Positions 47,128 to 56,965 of a stretch of DNA of 64,000 nt are shown here, one piece after another. A program made the translations under genes and the position numbers. The notes under the pieces are model-generated. The model was not told the DNA's origin. It ran no database searches and saw nothing but the letters and a program-made list of their open reading frames with translations. Positions within the stretch are counted from its first letter, which is position 1. Each line of letters opens with the position of its first letter. Source of the DNA: Entomomonas sp945283395 (lineage in GTDB: Bacteria > Pseudomonadota > Gammaproteobacteria > Pseudomonadales > Pseudomonadaceae). The stretch spans positions 1 to 64,000 of the forward strand of contig CAMLLC010000003.1 in NCBI GenBank assembly GCA_946480835.1, in the 5' to 3' direction.

Positions 47128-47784
47128 TTAACGAATAGCACCATTTAATAAAGGTACAAAACGAACATTACCTAGCGTTTGCTGTTTATAACCTTGCTCA
47201 TCTCTTATCACACATTGTAGTTGCTGATTATTATCATCGCCAACAGGCATCACTAAGCGACCATTGATAGCTAGTTGGTCTAATAACGCTTTAGGTATAG
47301 CAGGGGCAGCAGCTGTTACTATAATACCATCATACGGAGCTAAGGCATTCCAACCTTCGGCTCCATCTCCCCAGCGAAAAACGATATTACGTAATTTTAA
47401 GGATTGCAATCGTTCTTTCGCTCGGTCTTGTAGTGGTTGAATACGTTCAACCGAGAATACTCTAGCAATTAATTGTGCTAGTATAGCTGTTTGATACCCT
47501 GAACCTGTACCAATTTCTAATACTTTATCTATCGGCCCCGCTGCCAGCAGTAGCTCTGTCATATGGGCAACCATAAAGGGTTGAGAAATAGTTTGGTTGT
47601 GTCCAATAGGCAAGGCAATATCTTCATAGGCTCGATGGGCTAAAGCTTCATCAATAAACCAATGACGGGGGGTATTACAGATAGCCTCTAATACAGCTTG
47701 GTTAGTAATTCCATCTTCTTGTAGACGTTGTACTAGTCGTTTCCTAGTACGTTGCGAAGTCATTCCTATACCACCACCCTGCAT
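47128..47784 (-). CDS. pcm: Pcm, protein L-isoaspartate O-methyltransferase
   Basis: SAM-dependent repair enzyme for isoaspartyl residues in damaged proteins. The SAM motif VLEIGTGSGYQTAIL and the GHNQTISQPFMVA substrate motif are intact. I start at ATG 47784, with GGGGGA 8 bases upstream; the GIGMTSQRTRK continuation agrees with Pseudomonas proteins, some of which are annotated from the inner Met. Product 218 residues. It is between surE and nlpD, the conserved stress cluster. Confidence 0.95.
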   Translation of the reverse strand: MQGGGIGMTSQRTRKRLVQRLQEDGITNQAVLEAICNTPRHWFIDEALAHRAYEDIALPIGHNQTISQPFMVAHMTELLLAAGPIDKVLEIGTGSGYQTAILAQLIARVFSVERIQPLQDRAKERLQSLKLRNIVFRWGDGAEGWNALAPYDGIIVTAAAPAIPKALLDQLAINGRLVMPVGDDNNQQLQCVIRDEQGYKQQTLGNVRFVPLLNGAIR

Positions 47785-47801
47785 CAAGCCATCCCCCTAA
47801 A

Positions 47802-48545
47802 TTAGTTATGCTCAAGTGCTCTTAATGATTCTAAAGCCAACTGACAGCTACGATCTATATTCAACGGCGTTATTGATACATAGCCTTCTGATATAGCATG
47901 AAAGTCGGTACCCTCGCCACCATCTACTATATCTCCTACTAAAGAAATCCAATAGCCCACTTTACCACGGGGATTAACCGTTTTTTCTGGTGGCTGTGAG
48001 TGAGTGCGATAACCTAATCTTGTTAATTTAATCCCTTTTACCTCTGCAATAGGTAAATCAGGAATATTAACATTCAATATAGTGTGAGTTGGTAGCTCTA
48101 GTTTACCATAATTTTCTATTATTTTTCTGGCAAAATGGGCTGCTGTAGGTAAATGGGTATTTTTTTTAGATACTAACGAAAAGGCGAAAGAAGGGGGGAT
48201 GGTAAAACGCCCTTCAGTAGCTGCTGCCACAGTACCTGAATAGAGTATATCATCTCCTAAATTAGCACCTAAATTAATTCCTGATACCACTAATTCTGGT
48301 TTTTCTGGCAAAAATCCATTCATTGCTAGGTGCACGCAATCGGCAGGTGTTCCATCTAGGCCAATAAAACCATTAGTTAAATAGTGTGGATAGAGGGGTC
48401 TATCAAGGGTTAATGAATTACTAGTGCCACTCATATCATTGATAGGTGCTAATACCTGACATTTGCCATAGTCTGCTAAAGCCGTATAGAGTGCTTTAAT
48501 ACCGGGGGAGGAAACTCCATCATCATTTGATATTAATATGTACAT
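47802..48545 (-). CDS. surE: SurE, survival protein, 5'/3'-nucleotidase
   Basis: Metal-dependent phosphatase of nucleotides and short polyphosphate, 247 residues. The N-terminal signature MYILISNDDG provides the two metal-binding Asp residues, with Ser/Asn motifs SGTSNSLT and VVSGINLGANLGDDILYSGTVAAA. Overlaps the truD end by 13 bases and is followed by pcm after 17 bases, so ispF-truD-surE-pcm-nlpD is a single run of genes. Confidence 0.96.
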   Translation of the reverse strand: MYILISNDDGVSSPGIKALYTALADYGKCQVLAPINDMSGTSNSLTLDRPLYPHYLTNGFIGLDGTPADCVHLAMNGFLPEKPELVVSGINLGANLGDDILYSGTVAAATEGRFTIPPSFAFSLVSKKNTHLPTAAHFARKIIENYGKLELPTHTILNVNIPDLPIAEVKGIKLTRLGYRTHSQPPEKTVNPRGKVGYWISLVGDIVDGGEGTDFHAISEGYVSITPLNIDRSCQLALESLRALEHN

Positions 48546-49582
48546 CTGTGTTCCGTTTGGTTAATGGTTACTAGCTCTCTTATGACCGCCGTGGCAAAAC
48601 AACCTGTAGGTAAGGTAAAAGTTAGCTGTAAAACTGTAGGATTAATATAGGTCCATGTTAGATTTAGCACGGGTAATCTTAAAATCCGTCTTTCTTGACG
48701 CAGCTTAGCTATTGCAAGCCAATTAGCTAACGACTGATAAGCCGTTATCACTTGCTGCTCCAATGATTTAGCCGCATTTGAAGTTACTAACTCTGGTTGC
48801 CCCCATAAAGGCCCAGTAGGATGAATATCTAAATGTGCTAATCTTTCATCATTTTCAGCCAGTTGTGCCTCAGGAAAAAAACTGTTACTCCTAGTGAAGG
48901 ATAGTATATCGCCTGCCATGGGTTTATTCCAAGCCCCCATGGCCACTCGGTGAGCTAGCACTTGGTTAAATAGATAACTTCTTGCGCTGGATAATAATCT
49001 TGAACGAAGATTGCGCTGTGACGGATAGTTTTTTTGTTGTGCCCATTGTATCGCTTGAGTTAAATTATTGCCATCTATACCAAATCGCTGCAAACCAAAG
49101 TAATTGGGAACTCCTTGTTGGGCAATCAGGGTTAATCGGTTCGTTAAATTTTGCTGATCTACTGCTAATTGGTTAAGATTAATGATAAAGTTATTGGCTG
49201 AGTGCGTTCCCCTCTGTAGCTTACGCTGATGACGCTTTTTATTAAGCACTTTTAATTGATCATTTTGTAAATTAGTTAAATCAGGGTCTGCTTTGCCCGG
49301 CAAGTGAATGCTAAACCATTGTCTGGTGAGGGCTAATTTATCTTTTAACCCCGCGTAACTTATTTGTCTTAAAGGAATTTGCAGCACTTTTGCGATACGT
49401 TTTGCCACTTCTTCAGTATTTAAATAGCGTTTTTCAATCCATAACCATAAGTGTTCTCCCTCACCAGTTAACGAAATATCTAATACTTCTTCTACTTGAA
49501 AATCTTCGGCGGTAGCTTTTAGGTCAGCTGTACCACAAGGCTCACCCCATGCTGTAGGGCCTAATAAATCAGTTTCACGCAT
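48533..49582 (-). CDS. truD: TruD, tRNA pseudouridine-13 synthase
   Basis: Makes pseudouridine 13 in tRNA-Glu. The 349-residue protein shows the catalytic region ISYAGLKDKLALTRQWFS with its Asp, GVPNYFGLQRFG and SYLFNQVLAHRV, all typical of TruD. It overlaps ispF by 8 bases and surE by 13, so translation of the three is likely coupled. Confidence 0.95.
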   Translation of the reverse strand: MRETDLLGPTAWGEPCGTADLKATAEDFQVEEVLDISLTGEGEHLWLWIEKRYLNTEEVAKRIAKVLQIPLRQISYAGLKDKLALTRQWFSIHLPGKADPDLTNLQNDQLKVLNKKRHQRKLQRGTHSANNFIINLNQLAVDQQNLTNRLTLIAQQGVPNYFGLQRFGIDGNNLTQAIQWAQQKNYPSQRNLRSRLLSSARSYLFNQVLAHRVAMGAWNKPMAGDILSFTRSNSFFPEAQLAENDERLAHLDIHPTGPLWGQPELVTSNAAKSLEQQVITAYQSLANWLAIAKLRQERRILRLPVLNLTWTYINPTVLQLTFTLPTGCFATAVIRELVTINQTEHRCTY

Positions 49583-50054
49583 ATGCCGTCAACAATACTA
49601 CTACATGCACAGCAATACCTTCCTCTCGACCTATGAAGCCCAGTTTCTCTGTGGTGGTAGCTTTTATATTTAGCTGTTCTAATTCAACTTGTAAGTCTGC
49701 TGCCAAACAAGTTCGCATTTTTTCAATATGTTCTGCCATTTTTGGTGTTTGCGCTATAATAGTGGCATCCATATTAGTTAATTGCCAACCTTTATTGTGC
49801 ACTAATGCTATTACTTGGCTAAGTAGTTGGCGGCTGTTAATTCCCTTGTATTGTGGATCAGTATCTGGGAAATGCCGACCTATATCTCCTAAGGCACAAG
49901 CTCCCAGTAGCGCATCACACAATGCATGAATTAATACATCACCATCTGAATGGGCTACTAAACCTTGTGCATGAGGAATTTTAACACCACCAAGGGTAAT
50001 AAAATCGCCTTCACCAAATCGGTGTACATCAAAGCCATGACCTATACGCATCAT
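49575..50054 (-). CDS. ispF: IspF, 2-C-methyl-D-erythritol 2,4-cyclodiphosphate synthase
   Basis: Zinc enzyme of the MEP isoprenoid pathway (see dxs at 14.4-16.2 kb). The 159-residue product contains the metal ligands in RIGHGFDVHRF (Asp-Val-His) and SDGDVLIHALCDALLGA (His), and DIGRHFPDTD, with KATTTEKLGF(I)GR at the C-terminal end. A double ATG start at 50054/50051. The ispD gene usually upstream is not adjacent. Overlaps truD. Confidence 0.96.
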   Translation of the reverse strand: MMRIGHGFDVHRFGEGDFITLGGVKIPHAQGLVAHSDGDVLIHALCDALLGACALGDIGRHFPDTDPQYKGINSRQLLSQVIALVHNKGWQLTNMDATIIAQTPKMAEHIEKMRTCLAADLQVELEQLNIKATTTEKLGFIGREEGIAVHVVVLLTAYA

Positions 50055-50122
50055 ATTTTTCTAACAAGCCTAATATGTTTGAATAACTTACTAATATTTA
50101 AAGCAAATTTTGATATATAAAC

Positions 50123-51097
50123 TCAGTAGCTAGGTAAAGTTAAGTTAGCAAAATAGGAGTCCATCTCGGGTTTACCATATAATTCAATAACTTCCTTTAT
50201 TACCCTTTTGGTTAAATGCGGAGCATAACTTTCAATAAACTCATACATAAAGCCCCGCAAGAAAGTGCCTCTGCGAAAAGCTAGTTTAGTTATACTATCT
50301 TCAAAGAGATCACTTACATCTATTTTGACTAAGTCGTTATCTGTTCTTTCATCAAAAGCTATATTAGCAATGATTCCTACCCCCATACCTAAACGAACAT
50401 AAGTTTTTATTACATCAGCATCAGCAGCAGTAAAAATGATTTTAGGCTCAAGCCCTTGTTGATGAAAAGCATTATCTAACTTTGCTCGACCTGTAATGCC
50501 TGGGACATAGGTAACTAATGGTTGTTCTGCCAATTGCTGTAAGGTTAACTTGGTGAGCAGGCTGAATGGATGGTGTTTTTGCACAATAACGCATCTATTC
50601 CAACGAAAGCAAGGCATTACAAGCAAATCAGTAAATTCTTCTAAACATTCTGTAGCTATAGCAAAATCAACCGCTCCCTCTGCTGCCATTTTAGCTATTT
50701 GGCTAGGGGTACCTTGATGCATATGTAATGATACATCTGGATAGTGGCTGATAAAACCACTAATGATTTTAGGTAATGAATAACGAGCTTGGGTGTGAGT
50801 AGTAGCAATTGATAAAGAGCCAGTTTTTTGATTAGAAAACTCTTGTGCAATCCGCTTAATACCCTCTGCTTTGCCTAAAATTTCGGCAGCAGCAGCAACA
50901 ATTTGCTCACCAGCGGGAGTTATTTGAGTTAAATGTTTACCACTGCGTGAAAAAATCTCTATCCCTAGTTCATCCTCCAACAGGCGGATTTGCTTACTAA
51001 TTCCTGGCTGAGAGGTGTATAAACTTTGTGCTGTCGCAGAAACATTCAAGTCATGACGTACTACTTCCCAAATATAGCGTAACTGTTGCAACTTCAT
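50123..51097 (-). CDS. cysB: CysB, LysR-type regulator of sulfur assimilation
   Basis: LysR-family activator of cysteine biosynthesis genes, binding N-acetylserine. The 324-residue protein starts MKLQQLRYIWEVVRHDLNVSATA, the CysB signature; ATG 51097 has GAGGGG 5 bases upstream, better than the GTG at 51103. The winged HTH spans about 1-60 and the effector domain 90-300. Its neighbours are not cys genes. Confidence 0.94.
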   Translation of the reverse strand: MKLQQLRYIWEVVRHDLNVSATAQSLYTSQPGISKQIRLLEDELGIEIFSRSGKHLTQITPAGEQIVAAAAEILGKAEGIKRIAQEFSNQKTGSLSIATTHTQARYSLPKIISGFISHYPDVSLHMHQGTPSQIAKMAAEGAVDFAIATECLEEFTDLLVMPCFRWNRCVIVQKHHPFSLLTKLTLQQLAEQPLVTYVPGITGRAKLDNAFHQQGLEPKIIFTAADADVIKTYVRLGMGVGIIANIAFDERTDNDLVKIDVSDLFEDSITKLAFRRGTFLRGFMYEFIESYAPHLTKRVIKEVIELYGKPEMDSYFANLTLPSY

Positions 51098-51304
51098 AAA
51101 CACCCCTCGACCTGAACGTATTTTATATTTTACCGATCCAATCTTACTTTATAAGTATCTATTATTCATGTAGAATTATAAAGTTCTAAATCTGAATTCA
51201 CTAACTGTATTATCATAAATAGATATGCATCATTATATATCTATACTATGTATATTAAATTACCCTTATAATAGAGTGATGAACCAAGCATTCAGGAGAA
51301 TACT

Positions 51305-51883
51305 ATGCGCAAGGCTTTATTACCTTTATTACTTGTAACAGTACCCGTAATAGCGCAACCTATTTATAGCTATAAAGATAACAATGGTAACATAGTTTAT
51401 ACTAATCAACAGCCGCCAGCTAATACTCAAGCTGAAGAAGTTAAATTACCTAAAATACAAAGCATGCCTGCTGAGAATCTACAGAAAGTATTAAAGAAAG
51501 AGACAGAAAATAATTCTCAACCTAACAACAAACAACCCACCATTTCTAACGTAGTCATTAGCGGTATTCCATCTGATGAAGCTTTACGAGCTAATAACGG
51601 CACATTCACAGTTACTGTCTCCTTAAATACAGCTGATAGCGTAACCTCGTTACCAGCTACCTATCTATATGCACTGCTATTAGATGGCAAACTTTATGCT
51701 GGGCCTCAAGCTGATCCAAAATTTATATTAGCTAATATTGATAGAGGAACTCACAGCATACAAGCACAAGTAATTAAAAATGGGCAAATAGTCGCAACTA
51801 GCAATGTAGAAACTTTCACTTTACAGCGTGTAAAAGTGAATAAAGTGCAACCTAGAATCAATAAACCCGCTAAAAGCAAATAA
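51305..51883 (+). CDS. DUF4124 domain secreted protein, copy 1
   Basis: A 192-residue secreted protein: signal peptide (KALLPLLLVTVPVIA) then a DUF4124 domain (YSYKDNNGNIVYTNQQPP, about 20-38), a Pro/Asn-rich linker and an Ig-like C-terminal beta domain (about 85-170). AGGAG precedes the ATG. Family function is unknown; homologues lie near glnA in Pseudomonas. The next gene, 8 bases away, codes for a similar protein. Confidence 0.8.
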   Translation: MRKALLPLLLVTVPVIAQPIYSYKDNNGNIVYTNQQPPANTQAEEVKLPKIQSMPAENLQKVLKKETENNSQPNNKQPTISNVVISGIPSDEALRANNGTFTVTVSLNTADSVTSLPATYLYALLLDGKLYAGPQADPKFILANIDRGTHSIQAQVIKNGQIVATSNVETFTLQRVKVNKVQPRINKPAKSK

Positions 51884-51891
51884 TACTCCTG

Positions 51892-52716
51892 ATGAAAACA
51901 CTCTCTATTTTTCTTACCCTTAGCTGCATTTGCTTATCTATAAATGCAGAAATTTATTCTTATGTTGATGCCAATGGCAATACTATTTATACAGATAATC
52001 CTCCTAAAGGACAGCAAACTAGACTGGTTGACATAGAGCTGACTCCTTCTAGAGCTAAAACTAACCAGAATGAAACCATAGAAAATACTACAGCCGCATT
52101 TAATAATGCCCAACCAACCGTTAATGACGAGATGAAAACTATTAAATTATCTCCACCAGGATTTAGTAATACGGCTAATATAGAAGATAATTTCCACACA
52201 ACAGATCATAGCAATGCATCACTAACTAGCAATAACAAGCCTCAAACAATATATTCAGAATTACAAATTATCGCACCATCACCACAAGCAGTTATCAATA
52301 ACAGCGGAGGACAAATGATGGTACAAGTAAAGAGTGATCCTGCTTTGACAAAGGGCGATAAATATCGTTTGTTAGTAGATAAACAGGTTATGGGTGAATC
52401 AGCCAGCCCTGCTTTATCGTTAAATAATTTAGAACGAGGGGAACACAAGTTACAAGCTCTTATTGTAAATGAGCAGGGAAAAATTGTTACCGAATCCGCA
52501 GAAATAGTTTTTTATGTAAAACAAATCACTTTAGCTGATAGACGCCGAATCAAACCCTGTGAATTAGCTGATTATGGCGTGCGCCCTGAATGCCCTCTAG
52601 CAGACAAACCACCTCCTGAGTCACTATTACGCAAAACAGCTACTGTAGTAAAAAATATTATCAACACTGCTATTGATACAGCTGCGCAAAGTGCGGTCAA
52701 CTCTGTTATACCCTAG
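51892..52716 (+). CDS. DUF4124 domain secreted protein, copy 2
   Basis: A 274-residue secreted protein with signal peptide (LSIFLTLSCICLSINA) and a DUF4124 domain (YSYVDANGNTIYTDNPP). The middle is Asn/Thr/Pro-rich; a C-terminal Ig-like beta domain (QLIIAP-type strands, about 117-218) and a short Cys-containing segment (CELADYGVRPECPLAD) end it. The similarity in layout to the upstream gene suggests tandem duplication. A hairpin follows the stop. Confidence 0.8.
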   Translation: MKTLSIFLTLSCICLSINAEIYSYVDANGNTIYTDNPPKGQQTRLVDIELTPSRAKTNQNETIENTTAAFNNAQPTVNDEMKTIKLSPPGFSNTANIEDNFHTTDHSNASLTSNNKPQTIYSELQIIAPSPQAVINNSGGQMMVQVKSDPALTKGDKYRLLVDKQVMGESASPALSLNNLERGEHKLQALIVNEQGKIVTESAEIVFYVKQITLADRRRIKPCELADYGVRPECPLADKPPPESLLRKTATVVKNIINTAIDTAAQSAVNSVIP

Positions 52717-52733
52717 ATTAAGTTTAAACCTTG

Positions 52734-52754
52734 CTACCAATATGTTATTGGTAG
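52734..52754 (+). terminator. Hairpin after the DUF4124 pair
   Basis: Stem CTACCAATA / TATTGGTAG with a 3-nt loop, followed by TTTATAGG. It lies 18 bases after the stop and is a plausible terminator. Confidence 0.7.
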
Positions 52755-52924
52755 TTTATAGGTTATTTCTACAATAACTTATTAAGTTAGTTGACTAATC
52801 AATATGTATTATTCAATAAGCATCATATTTAATAGCTACTTCCAGTAAAAGCTAACCTAATACAGCCATTGCCGCTAGAGAGCTTAGCTTAATAGCCAGT
52901 TAAATCTATAAAATCTCTACTATT

Positions 52925-52951
52925 AAAAAAGCGTTAATAAAGGCTTTTTTT
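52925..52951 (-). terminator. Rho-independent terminator of thyA
   Basis: Stem AAAAAAGC / GCTTTTTT with a 10-nt loop, 4 bases from the thyA stop. It has a T run on both strands and could serve both directions. Confidence 0.8.
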
Positions 52952-52954
52952 AAT

Positions 52955-53749
52955 TTATACCGCTACCTTAGCCTTAATATGTGGATGTGCCTGATAATGC
53001 TGCAACTCAAAATCCTCAAACTTAAAGGCAAATAAATCCGTTACTTCAGGATTAAGCTTCATCGTAGGTAACGGATAAGGCGCTCTAGTTAACTGTAGTT
53101 CAGCCTGTTCAATATGATTGGCATAAAGATGACAGTCGCCGCCTGTCCAGACAAAATCAGCTAAGCCTAAATGGCAAACTTGCGCTATCATCATAGTTAA
53201 TAATGCATAACTGGCAATATTAAAAGGCACCCCTAAAAAAATATCAGCTGAGCGTTGATATAATTGACAAGATAATTTGCCATCCGCCACATAAAACTGG
53301 AATAAAGCATGACAAGGAGGCAAGGCCATATTATCTACTAATGCAGGGTTCCAAGCAGACACAACCAGACGCCGTGAATCAGGATTAGTGTTAAGCATAG
53401 TAATTAATTTAGCTATCTGGTCGATGTGCTTACCATTAGGGACAGGCCAAGAGCGCCATTGATAGCCATAGACTGGGCCTAAATCGCCGTTGGCATCTGC
53501 CCACTCATCCCAAATGTGCACGCCATTATCATTTAAATAATGGATATTAGTATTTCCTTGCAAGAACCATAAGAGTTCATAAATAATAGATTTTAGATGG
53601 CATTTTTTCGTCGTTACTAAGGGGAAGCCATCTTGCAAATTGAAGCGCATCTGATAACCAAAGACACTATAGGTACCTGTCCCTGTCCGATCAGCTTTAT
53701 AAACTCCTTTATCAAGCACATGTTGCATTAAATCAAGATACTGCCTCAT
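52955..53749 (-). CDS. thyA: ThyA, thymidylate synthase
   Basis: Methylates dUMP to dTMP with 5,10-methylene-tetrahydrofolate. The 264-residue enzyme has nucleophile Cys146 in LPPCHALFQFY, the phosphate-binding RTGTGTYSVFG start region and Arg-containing TNPDSRRLVVSAWNP, plus DxFLGVPFNIASYA and the C-terminal AKVAV. It overlaps lgt by one base, the same order as in Pseudomonas. Confidence 0.97.
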   Translation of the reverse strand: MRQYLDLMQHVLDKGVYKADRTGTGTYSVFGYQMRFNLQDGFPLVTTKKCHLKSIIYELLWFLQGNTNIHYLNDNGVHIWDEWADANGDLGPVYGYQWRSWPVPNGKHIDQIAKLITMLNTNPDSRRLVVSAWNPALVDNMALPPCHALFQFYVADGKLSCQLYQRSADIFLGVPFNIASYALLTMMIAQVCHLGLADFVWTGGDCHLYANHIEQAELQLTRAPYPLPTMKLNPEVTDLFAFKFEDFELQHYQAHPHIKAKVAV

Positions 53750-54546
53750 TATCTTTCCTGTAAATTGTTAGGTCGATACGCCAACACTAATAACACCAAA
53801 CCTACTATTATCATAGGCAAGCAAAGCAATTGCCCCATAGTAAGCCAACCAAAAGCCAAATAACCTAATTGCTGATCTGGTAAACGAACAAATTCTACAA
53901 TAAAACGAAATAAACCATACCAGAATAGGAACATACCTGATACAGCCATGGGAGGGCGCGGTTTTTTAGAAAAAAACCACAAAATTAAAAACAAGACTAT
54001 CCCCTCTAAAAAACACTGATACAATTGAGAAGGATGACGTGCTACATGCTCAGGATCATAGGGAAAAATCATTCCCCAAGGTAAATCGGTTGGTTTACCC
54101 CATAATTCACCATTAATAAAATTCCCTATCCGCCCTAGACCTAACCCTATGGGTACAAAAGGTGCGATAAAATCAGCTAGCTGGAAAAAAGTTTTGTTAT
54201 TCCGTCTGGCAAACCACCAAGTGGCTAATAACACGCCAACCATACCGCCATGAAAAGACATACCACCTTGCCAAACTTTAAAAATTTTCAAGGGTTCTGC
54301 CGCATAGATAGGAAAATCATAAAATAAGATATAACCAAGACGACCGCCTACCACTACTCCCAGTGCACAATAAAACACTAAATCTGCTAATTTTTCACCA
54401 TTCCAATTAGGATCAAATTTGGCTAAGCGGCTTTTAGCTAACAACCAGGCAATAGTAATTCCGAAGATATACATCAAGCCATACCAATGAACACTAATAG
54501 GTCCAAGGCTAAAAGCTACTGGATCAATATCAGGATATCGTAACAT
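53749..54546 (-). CDS. lgt: Lgt, prolipoprotein diacylglyceryl transferase
   Basis: Inner-membrane enzyme that adds diacylglycerol to the lipobox cysteine of prolipoproteins such as NlpD. The 265-residue product has seven membrane helices and the family motifs MSFHGGMVG (His103 region) and GLGRIGNFINGELWG (the signature with the essential Arg and Asn). The C-terminal region has FWYGLFRFIVEFVRLPDQQLGY. The 53749 overlap with thyA indicates an operon. Confidence 0.96.
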   Translation of the reverse strand: MLRYPDIDPVAFSLGPISVHWYGLMYIFGITIAWLLAKSRLAKFDPNWNGEKLADLVFYCALGVVVGGRLGYILFYDFPIYAAEPLKIFKVWQGGMSFHGGMVGVLLATWWFARRNNKTFFQLADFIAPFVPIGLGLGRIGNFINGELWGKPTDLPWGMIFPYDPEHVARHPSQLYQCFLEGIVLFLILWFFSKKPRPPMAVSGMFLFWYGLFRFIVEFVRLPDQQLGYLAFGWLTMGQLLCLPMIIVGLVLLVLAYRPNNLQER

Positions 54547-55213
54547 AACTTTCTCTTAATCAGGATACATTAGTAAAAACAATTACTTATAGCACTAGAA
54601 ATAGGTAAACACCTATCTGTTAACTACTAATAAAAAGCTCAACAGTTTAACACCTAATTTAACAAATAGCATAGCTTATACCTTTACTACAAGTTAATTA
54701 TAGATAAGTAATAGACATAACTTAATAACCAGTTAGCAAACTTAGCGTTATTTTAACGTTATAAAATTTAAGTCATCTCTACAAATTATCGCTATCACTA
54801 CTAGAATATACACTATAGCAAAGGACAAAAACATCATTACCATTAAGCAAAATAGCTTATATCAGGCCTATTAACCTATAGCATTAGTTTAATGGCGGTG
54901 TAGATGGTCAGGTATAACTATGTCTAAAAACCTAAAACAAGCATTACCCTTTTAACTGAATTTTCTTCTTGCCTAATAAGAAACACATTTGCCAGACTCC
55001 TCCCTCTAGGAACAGAAAAACATTACTTAACGTTCTTTATTAAATTCATGTTTTAGCAGCTACTAGCAACCTTTAATCTAAAACTTTCCGATAATATTAT
55101 TAAATAAGTTTTTTGTTAAAATAAATTTCAGGAAAGGTATTTGCTTTTCTAATAAAAAGCGCATAATTATAGAGTCTTTAACCTAATTAACTAACCCTAT
55201 TATGGAATTCATT
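54547..55213. other. Intergenic region between lgt and the DUF1161 gene
   Basis: About 660 bases, very AT-rich, with divergent genes on both sides. No convincing gene. Short frames such as the one beginning ATGTCTAAAAACC near 54920 end quickly. Promoters of both neighbours must lie here but I cannot fix their positions. Confidence 0.4.
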
Positions 55214-55510
55214 ATGAAAAAGGTATTATTAGCATTAAGTTGTACATTGGTTGTATCTACTGCCGTATATGCAGATAACTGTGAAGCTGTAAAAGAACAA
55301 ATAGCCGAAAAAATCAAAGCAAATGGGGTTGCTACATTTACTTTAGACGCGGTAGAAAAAGGCACAGTGACAGATAAGAAAGTTGTTGGGGTATGTGGTG
55401 GTGGCACTAAAGATATTGTTTATCAAAGAGGGGCAACCCAAACTAACACAACTCAACCAAGCCAAGCGGTAGACAGTAATGCCGAACCTGCTTCAACCAC
55501 CAGTGAATAA
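55214..55510 (+). CDS. DUF1161 domain secreted protein
   Basis: A 98-residue periplasmic protein: signal peptide (KKVLLALSCTLVVSTAVYA) and a DUF1161 domain with CEAVKEQIAEKIKANGV and the VVGVCGGGTKDIVYQRG motif, two conserved cysteines. The start chosen, ATG 55214, has GGA 8 bases upstream; an in-frame ATG at 55202 would extend by four residues. The family is common in Pseudomonas; function unknown. Confidence 0.8.
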   Translation: MKKVLLALSCTLVVSTAVYADNCEAVKEQIAEKIKANGVATFTLDAVEKGTVTDKKVVGVCGGGTKDIVYQRGATQTNTTQPSQAVDSNAEPASTTSE

Positions 55511-55978
55511 TAAATAGAGCTTTTCTAATGCAGTTATTATCTCATTTGCAAGCTAGTGAATAAGAAGTTATTTACTAGCTTAAACTTACTGTTTTACCCA
55601 TCTAACTTAATCTACCCTTAACAGAATTTATTGTTTTTTATTAGTATAGTTTAATAAATTACTTGTTTATCTACTCACAAAGCAAAGCTAGATCATATAG
55701 CTAAAATAGTATTTTATGAAAAAAAGGCTATCTGCAAAACCAGCTAACCATTAGTTTAACTAGCCTTTACAGGTTACTTACTTTTTTTAATTTTAGTTTT
55801 AATACTTATGGCAAGTTGCTACTAATTGAGCTAATTACTATTAGCACAAGATACTCACAAGGATAATTAACACATTAAGGCTTGATGAATAGCCTAAAGA
55901 TATAGCTATAAGCTATTTTGACAAAATGACATCCTTAAAATACTCGCCAGATGGCAAATATTTTAAGGACAACAAAAA
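55511..55978. other. Convergent intergenic region with hairpins
   Basis: About 470 bases. Holds an inverted repeat (AAAGGCTA near 55726, TAGCCTTT near 55760) that could be a terminator for the plus-strand gene, and the strong hairpin listed separately. No gene seen. Confidence 0.5.
55932..55969 (-). terminator. Hairpin terminator of the aldo/keto reductase gene
   Basis: Long stem TCCTTAAAATA…GCC / GGC…TATTTTAAGGA, about 14 base pairs with a few mismatches, ending 10 bases from the gene's stop. Confidence 0.65.
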
Positions 55979-56965
55979 TTAACGACCTGTTATTTTCTCT
56001 AATTCGCTGGGATACCTATCCCCCTTTAATTTTATTTTGGCAGTTGCCTGGGTTATTTGTTTTAACTCAGTGGGGGTTAAAATTATGTTGATCGCCGCTA
56101 AATTTTCTTTAAGTCTAGCAAGACTGCGTGTCCCCGGAATAGGGACAATCCAAGGCTTTTGTGCCAATAGCCAAGCCAATGCTATTTGTGCTGGTGTAGC
56201 CTTTTTTTGGGAAGCATAATCTTTAAGTAATTCAATTAACACCTGATTGGCCTGTAATGCTTCTTTAGTAAAGCGTGGTAGCTTACTACGCAGATCGTTG
56301 GCTGGAAACTCTGTTTGCGCATTAAAGGTTCCGGTTAAATAACCTCTGCCAAGAGGACTAAAAGGCACTAGGCCAATACCTAACTTTTCAAGAGTAGGAA
56401 TAATCTCCTGTTCAGGATTGCGCCACCACAGCGAATATTCACTTTGTAATGCGGTGACAGGTTGTATCGCATGGGCTCGTTGAATAGTGTCTATCCCTGC
56501 TTCGGACAACCCAAAGTGCTTAACTTTGCCAGCTTGAATAAGATCTTTCACCGCTCCAGCCACTTCTTCAATAGGCACAGTAGGATCAACTCTATGTTGA
56601 TAGAATAGATCTATCGACTCTCTTTTCAAGCGCTTTAATGATTCATCGGCTACTTGTTTAATATGCTCGGGACGACTATTCAAACCTACTTGTTGGCCAT
56701 TTTCAATATTAAAACCAAACTTAGTTGCTATAATAACTTGCTCTTTAAAGGTTGAAAGCGCTTCACCTAAAAGCTGTTCATTTGTATAAGGCCCGTATAC
56801 TTCAGCTGTATCAAAGAAATTAACACCTAACTCTACCGCATGATGTAGCAGTTTAATCATGTCCTTTTTATCTGCTGCTACGCCATAGCTAAAGCTCATT
56901 CCCATGCAGCCTAATCCTAAAGCTGAAACTGCTAATTTATTGTTACCTAATAAACGTTTTTGCAT
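55979..56965 (-). CDS. Aldo/keto reductase
   Basis: A 328-residue NADPH-dependent oxidoreductase, TIM-barrel fold, acting on aldehydes and ketones. The catalytic tetrad is visible: Asp (FFDTAEVYGPYTNEQLLGEAL, Asp and Tyr), Lys (VIIATKFGF) and His (DLFYQHRVDP). The C-terminal cofactor motif IVPIPGTRSLARLKENL is intact. AGGAG precedes the ATG. It is transcribed divergently from a LysR gene, which probably controls it. Confidence 0.9.
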   Translation of the reverse strand: MQKRLLGNNKLAVSALGLGCMGMSFSYGVAADKKDMIKLLHHAVELGVNFFDTAEVYGPYTNEQLLGEALSTFKEQVIIATKFGFNIENGQQVGLNSRPEHIKQVADESLKRLKRESIDLFYQHRVDPTVPIEEVAGAVKDLIQAGKVKHFGLSEAGIDTIQRAHAIQPVTALQSEYSLWWRNPEQEIIPTLEKLGIGLVPFSPLGRGYLTGTFNAQTEFPANDLRSKLPRFTKEALQANQVLIELLKDYASQKKATPAQIALAWLLAQKPWIVPIPGTRSLARLKENLAAINIILTPTELKQITQATAKIKLKGDRYPSELEKITGR

